Positions 55,460 through 64,000 of a stretch of DNA of 64,000 nucleotides are shown here, piece after piece. The DNA comes from Nicotiana tabacum (taxonomy: Eukaryota > Streptophyta > Magnoliopsida > Solanales > Solanaceae). Below the pieces are notes generated by a model. The model had not been told where the DNA came from. It searched no databases and saw nothing but the letters and a program-made list of their open reading frames with translations. The stretch lies in assembly GCF_000715075.1 (NCBI RefSeq), contig NC_134080.1, positions 72,385,291 to 72,449,290 of the forward strand, in the 5' to 3' direction. The position numbers and the translations under genes were made by a program. The first letter of the stretch is position 1. Every line of letters begins with the position of its first letter.

Positions 55460-55837
55460 CGATGCTATTGCTTCAGATGTTGTTATTACGGGTATTGTTT
55501 TAGTCTGCCACAGAGATGACTCTATATTATTTGATCCCGGTTCCACCTTTTCTTATGTGTTATCATACTTTGCTCATTATTTGGGTATGACCCATGAGTT
55601 TCTTGCTTTACCTGTTCATGTATATACCCCGGTGGGCGATACTATTATTGTAGACTGTGTGTACCAGTCGTATGTGGTGACTATTGGGGGTTTGGAGACC
55701 CGAGTGGATCTATTATTATTGAGCATGGTGGATTTCGATGTCATTTTGGGCATGGATTGGTTATCTCCGTGTCTTGCTATTCTAAACTGTCATACTAAGA
55801 CAGTCATATTGGCTATACACGGATCGAGTGGCAAAGT
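55460..55837 (+). pseudogene. Chromovirus aspartic protease region
   Basis: DDSILFDPGSTFSYVLSYFA has the D-x-G-S/T active-site block (here DPGS), followed by VDLLLLSMVDFDVILGMDWL, the family's second conserved segment. A frameshift lies between about 55805 and 55838. Confidence 0.82.
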
Positions 55838-56880
55838 GTGACTGATTATGTTCCTAGTAGAGTGATCTCATTCTTGAAAGCCCATCGTATGGTTGGGAAG
55901 GGTTGTCTTTCGTATCTAGCCTTTGTGAGGGATGTCGGTGCTGAGACTCCCAGTATTGATTCTATTCCAGTTGTGAGGGATTTTCCCGATGTGTTTCCTG
56001 CAGACCTACCGGGCATGCCACCGAATAGGGATATTGATTTTGGTATTGACCTGATGTCGGGCACTCAGCCCATCTCTATTTCGCCGTATCGTATGGCACT
56101 AGCGGAGTTGAAGGAATTAATGGAGCAGCTTCAGGAACTCCTTGATAAAGGGTTCATTCAGCCTAGTGTGTCACCTTGGGGTGCGCCGGTTCTATTTATG
56201 AAAAAAAAGGATGACACTATGAGGATGTGCATTGATTATAGGCAATTGAACAAGGTAACAATTAAGAACAAGTATCCTTTACCTCGCATTGATGATTTAT
56301 TTGACCAACTTCTGGGAGCGAGAGTGTTCTCCAAGATTGATCTCCGCTTAGGTTATCACCAGTTGAAGATCAGGGACTCAAATATTCTTAAGATAACTTT
56401 CAGGACCCGGTATGGTCATTATGAGTTCTTGGTGATGTCTTTTGGGCTGACTAATGCTCCAGCAGCGTTCATGCATTTGATGAATAGTGTGTTCCGGCCT
56501 TATCTTGACTCATTTGTCATAGTCTTCATTGATGATATTCTAGTATATTCACGTTGTTAGGAGGAGCACGTAGAGCATCTAAGAGTTGTGTTGCAGAGAT
56601 TGAGAGAGAAGAAGTTTTATGCAAAATTCTTCAAGTGTGAGTTTTGGCTTAGTTCAGTGGCTTTCTTGGGGAACGTGGTGTCCAGTGAGGATATTCAGGT
56701 TGATTCGAAGAAGATAGAGGCGGTTCAGAGTTGGCCCAGGCTGTTCAACCACAGAGATTCACAACTTTCTTGGTTTGGTGGGTTATTATCGCAGGTTTGT
56801 TCAGTGAATCTCATCTATCGCATCGCCCTTGACCAAGTTGACTCAGAAGGGTGCTTCATTTGTATGGTCGGACGAGTGTG
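55838..56880 (+). pseudogene. Chromovirus reverse transcriptase
   Basis: Blocks in order: [87 protein letters not shown] and [13 protein letters not shown], the last with the DD catalytic pair (F-I-D-D form). TAG at 56558-56560 stops it, then the thumb region continues in the same frame to about 56750, after which the frame shifts. Confidence 0.9.
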
Positions 56881-57473
56881 AGGAGAGCTTTCAAAATCTC
56901 AAGACAGTTTTGACTACAGCTCTAGTGTAAGTTTTGCCATCAGCTTTAGGTTCATATACCGTGTATTGTGATGCTTTGAGAGTTGGTATTGGGTGTGTAT
57001 TGATGCAGTAGGGTAGAGTTATTACTTATGCTTCTCGTCAGTTGAAGCCCCATGAGAAGAACTACCCCATTCATGATTTGGAGTTGGCTGCCATAGTTCA
57101 CATATTGAATATTTGGAGGCATTACTTGTATGGTGTGTCTTGTGAGGTATTTACTGATCATCGTAGCCTCAAACACTTATTCAAACAGAAGGATCTAAAT
57201 TTGAGGCGGCGGAGATGGTTGGAGTTGCTTAAGGATTATAATATCACTATATTGTTCCATCTAGGAATGGCCACTGTGGTGGACGATGCTTTGAGCCGAA
57301 AGGTAGTGAGTATAGGGAGTTTGGCATATATTCCAGTTGGGGAGAGACCTCTTGCAGTTGATGTTCAGGCCTTGGCCAATTGGTTCGTGAGGTTAGATAT
57401 TTCGGAGCCCAGTTGGGTATTGGCTTGTGTGGTTTCTCGGTCTTCCTTATATGATCGCATCAGAGAGTGCTAG
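56881..57473 (+). pseudogene. Chromovirus RNase H
   Basis: YTVYCDALRVGIGCVLMQ, then [40 protein letters not shown] and DALSRK. The D-E-D residues of RNase H are readable (YCD, DLEL, TDHRS). Stops: TAA 56928, TAG 57009, TAG 57471. Confidence 0.85.
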
Positions 57474-57559
57474 TATGATGATCTGGATTTGCTTGTGCTT
57501 AAGGACAGAGTTCAGCATGATGATGTCTGAGATGTGACCATGGTGATGATGGGGTGTTG

Positions 57560-58340
57560 AGGATGCAGGGCCGGATTTGTGTGCCCAATGTGGATGGGCT
57601 TCGGGAGTTAATTCTGTAGGAGGCCCATAGCTCGTGGCATTCCATTTATCCGAGTACCGCAAAGATGTATCAGGATTTGAGGCAGCACTATTGGTGGAAA
57701 AGAATGAAGAAAGACATTATGGGATTTGTAGCTCAGTGTCTCAATTGTCAGCAGGTGAAATATGAGCATCAGAGATCGGGTCGCTTGCTTCAGCGGATAG
57801 ATATTCCAGAGTGGAAGTGGGAGAGGATCACTATGAACTTTGTTATTGAACTTCCAGGGACTTTGAGAAAGTTCGATGCTATTTGGGTGATTGTGGATCG
57901 GCTGACCAAGTCCGCGCACTTCATTCTTGTGTGCACTGCCTATTCTTCAGAGCGGTTGGCAGAGATCTATATTCGGGAGATTGTTCGTTTGTATGGTGTC
58001 CCAGTTTCCATCATTTCAGATCGCAGTTTTAGAGGTCTATGCAACGAGAGCTGGGTACTCAGGTTGAGTTAAGCACAGCTTTTCACCCTCAGACGAACGG
58101 GCAGTCCGAGCGCACTATTTAGATATTGGAGGAGATGTTACGCGCTTGTGTCATTGATTCGGAGGGTCATAGGATCAGTTTCTACCGCTTGCGGAGTTTT
58201 CTTATAACAACAGCTACTAGTCGAGTATTCAGATGGCTCCATATAAGGCTTTGTGTGGGAGGCGGTGTAGATCTCCAGTAGGTTGGTTCGAGCCCGGCGA
58301 GGCTAGGCTATTGGGGACAGACTTGGTATAGGATGCCTTA
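57560..58340 (+). pseudogene. Chromovirus integrase
   Basis: After a TAG at 57617 the H2C2 zinc region reads MYQDLRQHYWWKRMKKDI with CLNCQQVK, then the core ERITMNFVIELP, FDAIWVIVDRLTKSAHFI, IYIREIVRLYGVPVSIISDR. The frame shifts near 58030-58070. Later TAGs are at 58120 and 58329. The D-D-E site is incomplete in any one frame. Confidence 0.85.
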
Positions 58341-58346
58341 GAAAAG

Positions 58347-58830
58347 GTGAAGGTGATTCAGGAGAGGCTTCATACAGCGCAGTCGAGGCAAAAGAGTTAT
58401 GCTGACAGGAAGGTTCGAGATGTGTCCTACATTGTTGGTGAAAAGGTTCTGTTGAAGGTTTCACCCATGAAGGGTGTTATGAGATTTGGGAAGGAAGGGA
58501 AATTGAGTCCGCGGTTCATTGGGCCTTTTGAGGTGCTTCGGAGGATTGGGGATGTGGCTTATGAGCATGCTTTGCCATCCAGCTTGTCGAGTGTACATCC
58601 GGTATTTCATGTTTCTATGCTCCGGAAGTATATTTGGGATCCGTCTCATGTTCTGGATTTCAGGACGGTTCAGTTGGATGATGATTTGACTTATGATGTG
58701 GAGCCAGTAACTATTTTGGGTCGACAGGCTCGAAAATTGAGGTCAAAGGATATAGCTTCAATGAAAGTGCAGTGGAGAGGTCGGCCCGTGGAGGAGGCTA
58801 CTTAGGAGACCGAGTGGGAGATGCAGAGCA
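58347..58830 (+). pseudogene. Chromovirus integrase C-terminal domain and chromodomain-like tail
   Basis: From 58347 the frame is open: YADRKVRDVSYIVGEKVLLK, the GPFEVLRRIGDVAYE block, SSVHPVFHVSMLRKYI, and a tail with SMKVQWRGRPVEEAT before TAG at 58803. The tail wording is that of chromodomain-type gypsy elements, which use it to target heterochromatin. Confidence 0.85.
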
Positions 58831-58908
58831 GATATCCTCACTTGTTTAAGGCTTCAGGTATGTTTCTTGACTCGTTCGAGGACGAACGTTTGTTAAAGCT
58901 GGGGAGGA

Positions 58909-61738
58909 TGTGACGACCCGGCCAGTCGTCTCATGAGTTACCACTCCGTTTTCCTCTTTTCTGCTTTTTTATGCTTTGTTTATCCGTGTTTTATGGTATC
59001 GGGTTGGTCGGATCGAATCCGGAATGATTTTGGTAAGGTTTGAGATACTTAGTCTCTTTTGAGGAAACTTAAATTGAAAAAGTCAACCAGACATTGACTT
59101 ATGTATTAGAGGGCTCGGATGTGAGTTCTGATGGTTCGGTTAGCTTCGGGAGGTGATTTGGGACTTAGAAGTGTGATCAGAATGAGTTTTGGAGGTTCGG
59201 AGTAGATTTAGGCTTGAATTGGTGAAGTTGATATTTTGGCGATTTCCGATTGATAGGCAAAATTTAGATATAAGGGTTGGAATGGAATTCCGAGAGTTGT
59301 AGTAGTTCCGTTGGATCATTTGGGATTTGTGTGCCAAATTTCAGGTCATTCGGACGTGGTTTGGTTGGATTTTTGATCAAAAGCGGAATTTGGAAACTTT
59401 GGCTTGTATCCGATGTGTTTTGGTTGATTTGATGTTGTTTGAGGTGTTTTGAAGATTGGTACAAGTTTGAATAAGGTTTTGGGATATGTTGGTACCTTTG
59501 GTTGAGGTTCCGGGGGTCTCGGGTGAGTTTCGAGGGGTTGAACAGATCATTTTTAAGTTAAGAAAGTTGCACATTTTGAGTTCCAACAGTTGCAGGCATT
59601 TTGGTCTTTGTGTTTGCGAGTGGACCCTCACGTTCGCGAAGGGTGAGGAAGGGAGGCGTCAGGTTTGGCCTTCGCATTTGCGAAGGGGAGTCCCGCGTTC
59701 GCGAAGGGCCGGAATTGTAAGCATCACATTCGTGAGAGGCTTGGTCGCGTTCGCGTAGGTTGGTGAAGCTGAGTCATCGCGTTCGCGATGGTAGGGTCGC
59801 GTTCGCGAAGAAGAGTTTTGGTCAACGGGATTTTTGTGATTCATGAACGCGAGGCTTTGACCGCATTTGCGAAGAAGGAAATTAGGCCTAGGCAGAAGGT
59901 TTAAAAGGTCGTCTTGTCCGCGAAAGTGGGATTTATTTCTTCCATTGTTGGTCGTTTTTGGAGCTATTTGAAGTAGATTGAAGAGGGATTCAAGGGGAAT
60001 CACTTGGAGGTAAGATTCTTGGACTTAAAACTTGATTCTAATGTGAATTCCACCTAAATAATCATGGAAATTAAGCCAAAAATTGAAGAACTAGGGCTTG
60101 AGAATTTAGACCTTTGATTGAGGATTTGAAAGACCATTTGAGGTCAGATTTCAGAACTTTTGATATGTAGAACTCGTGGGGAGATAAGGAATCTATTGAT
60201 GTAAAAATTATCGATTTTCGAGACATGGGACCGGGGGTCGGGTTTTGGTAATTTCGGGATTTATGTTGTAAATTGATTATTTTCGCTTGGGCTTCGTTCC
60301 CTTAGCATATTTTGACGTCCTCGTTCTGATTTGGGATAGATTCGACGCGAGTGGAGGCCGAATCGAGGGGCAAAGGCGTTGCGAGCTAGAGATTTGACCG
60401 GTTCGAGGTGACTAATTATTGTAAATGATGTTCTGAGGGTATGAAACCCCGGACTTGCACATCGTAGTGCTATATTGAGGTGAGGCACACACTTGATGAC
60501 GAGCGTGGGGTCGTGCACTATTGGGATTGTGACTTAGTCCATCCCGGATGACTATTTTACCGCGTATTTGACTGAAATCTATTTGCTATCATCATTATTT
60601 GGGTTGAATGTCATATTTGGTCTTCGTGCCAACTATTTGAACCCTTCGGGGATTTTTACTGGTATTTCCTCAGTATTTTGACTTTATACTTGAACTCAGT
60701 CATGTTATATTTCACTACTTTTCGTACTGAGCCATGTTTACTCTGTTTTAACACTTACATGATCTTTTAAATGATATTTTTGGGCTGAGAATCATGTTTT
60801 ACTATTGCCCGAGTGGCTTGTGAGGATTTTTGACTGAGTAAGGCCGAGGTCCTATGTTGTGAGGAAACATTTGATATTGATTATGAGGCCGAAGGCCTGA
60901 AATATGTACGCCACGAGGTGGCTTGATTGATATGAGGCCAAGAGCCTAGTGATGATGCCACGAGGTGGCTTGATATTGCGCTTGGGCCGTAAGGGGCCCC
61001 TCCAGGAGTCTGCACACCCAGTGAGCACAGGTACCTATTATGATGTGAGATTGAGTCCGAGGAGCTGGTATTGTTCTGTGATGTTGCCTGAGGGGCGGTT
61101 TTATTGATACAGTGCCCGAGGGGCGAACCTTTACGTGTTTATTTTTCCTTAATTGCCTGTCAACTATCTGCTTACTTGTTGAAAAAGGATTTTACTTATC
61201 TTTTAACTGGTTTACTATTTTTAAATGGTTTTACTACTTCATTATAGAATGCCTTATGTCTTACGTGTTTTCTTGCTTTCAGTCTTTATTTACATTTGTT
61301 ACTCATTGATTTGGAGTACTCACTTTACTCCCTGCACCCTGTGTGCAGATTCAGGCGTAGCTGGTCTCGCTCCAGTGTGCTGATCATTTCCAACTTCAGG
61401 CAGATCCGAGGAGTCTTTAGGTAGTTGTTGGCGTTCACAGCCCGGAGCTCCTCCCTATCTCTTTTCCTTTATGTCCTTAGTTTTGTACTAAACTCCGTAG
61501 TTACTTTGGGGTAATTTGTGTCGTTAGATGCTCATGACTTGTGACACCCCGGTATCAGGCTGTGTTTGAGCTGTATTCCGCACATTATACTATCTTTTGC
61601 TTAGACTTTGGTTTATTAACTCATGCTTAGACTGTTTATTACTGTTTAACTGCTTAAAAAGTTAATTGGGTTTAATTGGCTGGCCTAGTCTTCACGAGAG
61701 ACGCCATCACAATCGGGTTCGGGTTCAGGTTCGTGACA
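58909..61738 (+). repeat. Chromovirus right LTR
   Basis: Matches the left LTR along its length, with fewer GCCCGAGGGG units. Word cluster at 59620-59880 and TTTAAAAGG at about 59900. Confidence 0.92.
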
Positions 61739-61740
61739 AT

Positions 61741-63228
61741 TGCAATAGTAATACCCAATAAGGAGTCGGGGTCGAATTCCAAAGGGAGCTATACATGGGA
61801 TTTAGAAGTATAGATTCAGTGTATGAATATGAACTATCTCAATTTACACTTCCGCAAATTGGTTTTTGTTCTATGTCTATTTTAATCTAAGATTGCAAGA
61901 TTAAGAAATGAAACTGTGAAATTATTTTTGTTGTTTTTCAAGTTTTGTAAAAAGTCTAGGGCTATGACCATCACCTAGGTGTTTGCCTAATGGGATTTAA
62001 ACCTTAATGCTTGTTTTGTTGGTTGGGGTATATTATAACTATCAACACTCAATTACACACTCAATACCTCTTGGTCAGAGAGTGATTTTGCCCAATTTGG
62101 CTTTCTCAAGTCCAAATGGGTATTGCACAAAACGGCTGATAAAAGCTCAAGTCGAGTTATTATTATCTCTAGGTTGAACCCTTTAATTGGGATTATCAAT
62201 TTCTCAATTGACCCAATTTCTTGTTAGCCAAGTTTTCCTAGACTAAGTCTCTCTTTCTCAAGTAGAGACTAAGTCAAATAGGCATGAACTAATGTTTGTA
62301 ACCATTAATTCCACAAGTTAAAGCATGAACAAGGCTAAATAATAAACACCCAATCATAAACAAGTACTAAATCAAACACCTAGAAGGTTTACACACTAGG
62401 GTTGGGTCACAACCCTAGTAAAAGTCTAGCTACTCATGCTTGAAATTGAAGAAATAGAAGAAGATATGCTAATTAAACTCATATTGTAAATTCAAAATGA
62501 CAAAATGTATGTTAAAATAACTCAAAAAATGAAAAACTACTAAAAGAAGTAAGGAGAAATGGATACTATAGCTGTTGATGTCAAAAGTTGACCTAAAAAG
62601 TGAAACTCTTCTACTTATACAGGGCTAGAAATTTCAGACAAAAATGCCCTTTTGGAGGTTCTGCGGCCGCACAATTCCATGTGTGGTTCGCGCTTTTCTT
62701 CATCTTAACAGGATTGGAACTCTATGGTCGCACAATTCTGGACTGCGGCCCTACAACACCCTTTCTGCGGTCTGCAGATTTGTAACTGATGTTGCACCTT
62801 GCTCTTTTACAGTCCACAAAATTGTAATTGCGGCCGCATAGCTTTTCTTCTGCAACCGCACAATAATTGTGTGGTACGCACTTTTGATGGTCTTGAAATA
62901 CATACTCTCTAAACTTTTCTCTTAACCCAGCTTCTATGGCCGCGCAATTCATGTGTGGGCCGCACTTTGCAACTTTTTCTGCTGGCCTTTCATTCATAGT
63001 CTACGTCCGGAGATGATATTCTGCGGTCCACACTTTTGAGCTTCTATGCCTTTTGTGTCATTGAGTTTAGATTACTCCTTCTTGAGTTGGATTTCATCTC
63101 GGGAGTTCACTTTCCAATATTCCTGTAATTAAGTACATTTCATCAATTTTCAGGAACATAATCGAACGTTTTTAGACTAAAACAAAAGCTAAAAGGTGCA
63201 AATAAGTAGTCAAAATCTCCACTTATCA
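61741..63228 (-). repeat. LTR of a Tat/Athila-like gypsy element
   Basis: On the minus strand it runs from TGATAAGTGGAGATTTTGAC to TACTATTGCA (1488 bp). The purine tract AAGTTTGGGAGAGT lies immediately upstream (63229-63243), a combination typical of Tat/Athila-like elements. It contains a GCGGCCGCACAA word cluster and a TGTATAAGTAG box (62611-62621). The LTR starts two bases after the chromovirus ends. Confidence 0.7.
62650..63040. repeat. Cluster of GCGGCCGCACAATT / TGTGTGGTCGCAC words
   Basis: At least six variants (for example TGCGGCCGCACAATTCC, TTGCGGCCGCATAG, TGGCCGCGCAATTCATG), often paired with TGTGTGG...CGCACTTT so that each pair can fold back. Confidence 0.8.
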
Positions 63229-63243
63229 ACTCTCCCAAACTTA

Positions 63244-64000
63244 AGTCTTTGCTTGTCATCAAGAAAATAAAATAGTTCCCGCCTCCAAAAGTTAAAGGAC
63301 ATTATAACCAGCTATGGGTGAATCCTTCACACCTCAGTTGGAACCAACAATTACCCACACCACTCATGCATTATTGACAAGGCAACACATTAAACATTTA
63401 TGTACATATAGCTCTAATGTGAGATTCGAGCATCAAGGGTTGTCTTAGCTCATCAAGGACTTCCGCTCTATCTTATAGGTCATGGTGGATCCCAAACTCC
63501 TCCACCTCTACTCTCCATTTGCCAAGCTCACTTAAGAATTTAGCACTCAATTCAAAATAAGGACAAGTTCACTCATCTGTCTCAAGAAAATGTCACAAGC
63601 ACGACTTCTGGTACCATAAGCTTGCCCTCATGTAAATCACAACTAATGTATCTCACTCGGCTTGAAATCAAGTAGGGCTTCTATCGGGATGAAGTCTTTT
63701 GGATTAGGGATTGATATAATATGGATAAGTGGTTACACCTTCCTTAAGCACTTTATCTTTCAATTCTCGGCTCACACATTACCTATTCTTTTAGGCATTT
63801 TATTTTCCTTGGGGGACTAGAGAGACTTAACATCACTCTTTATTGATCATTTCATTCATATTTCTCCATGTTTGGGATCATTGCCTTTTCTTTGAATCCC
63901 TTCAACTCTTTTATTTATTCACATTTTTTGCATTCTTCTTTTTATTCTTTTCTTTTCTTTGCCTTTCCTTCTCGTCATTCCTTTTTCTCTTTCTGTGATT
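63244..64000 (-). mobile_element. Internal non-coding flank of the Tat/Athila-like element, cut by the window edge
   Basis: Non-coding sequence upstream of the purine tract with TTGATGACAAGCAAAG on the minus strand next to the LTR. No frame is recognised. It runs off the right edge. Confidence 0.5.

Larger units (their letters stand above)
50933..61738 (+). mobile_element. Chromovirus-type Ty3/gypsy retrotransposon, old and decayed
   Basis: Left LTR 50933-53807, right LTR 58909-61738 (starting GTGACGACCCGGCCAGTCG, ending CGTGACA). PBS TTGGTATCAGATCC directly follows the left LTR, and a purine tract AAGCTGGGGAGGA precedes the right LTR. Domain order gag, protease, RT, RNase H, integrase and a chromodomain-like tail is that of Ty3/gypsy. 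Every frame is broken. The LTRs differ visibly (roughly 5-10% in the parts I compared), so the copy is much older than the Ogre. No target duplication was found. Confidence 0.92.

Overview
This window is plant nuclear DNA, and I infer a Solanaceae genome, most likely Nicotiana-like. It has AT-rich non-coding DNA, GT-AG introns, TS-type SINEs with (TTG)n tails, RTE LINEs, Ogre/Tat and chromovirus Ty3/gypsy elements, and hAT, CACTA and Stowaway elements nested in each other. No prokaryotic feature, rRNA gene or genuine tRNA gene was seen.

Region 1 (1-14744, minus strand) is one host gene, a CCR4-type poly(A) deadenylase of the CCR4-6 class. Five coding exons can be joined in phase across canonical splice sites (14744-14652, 14569-14032, 4897-4731, 3292-3227, 42-1); the gene runs off the left edge of the window. 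Its introns are swollen by transposons: a Copia relic split by a 5'-truncated LINE (15-bp target duplication), a hAT element holding a SINE, an RTE LINE split by a hAT element (8-bp duplication) that itself holds a second RTE fragment and a Stowaway MITE, another hAT element inside a SINE, and a 427-bp inverted-repeat element.

Region 2 (about 15.1-49.4 kb) is a gypsy-type LTR broken by a 31.9-kb CACTA element (15884-47737, AGA target duplication, TIRs CACTACAAC/CACTACAAT). The CACTA element has two outward-pointing genes: a six-exon En/Spm partner gene on the minus strand (two nonsense codons) and a TNP2-type transposase gene on the plus strand whose catalytic core is missing. It also holds pieces of host genes: a cytochrome P450, a ZFYVE26-like exon, an oligoribonuclease and a glyoxylate/succinic-semialdehyde reductase. 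The last two lie in one 1.3-kb insert flanked by a perfect 15-bp duplication and ending in a SINE/RTE-type (TTG)n tail, which looks like a chimeric retrocopy. A 13.5-kb Ogre/Tat retrotransposon (26679-40164, TSD TGAGT) sits inside the CACTA element. Its LTRs are nearly identical, its interior is coding-defective and it carries two minisatellite arrays.

Region 3 (49.4-64 kb) has a truncated Copia element (LTR, PPT, RNase H), an old chromovirus-type Ty3/gypsy element (50933-61738) whose gag frame is closed by nine stops that all look like C-to-T changes, and the LTR plus inner flank of a Tat/Athila-like element running off the right edge.

Apart from the deadenylase gene, nothing in the window looks like an intact host gene. 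The main interest is in the chimeric retrocopy, the gene fragments inside the CACTA element, the young but coding-dead Ogre copy, and private GC-rich word clusters placed just upstream of TATA-like boxes in four different LTRs.
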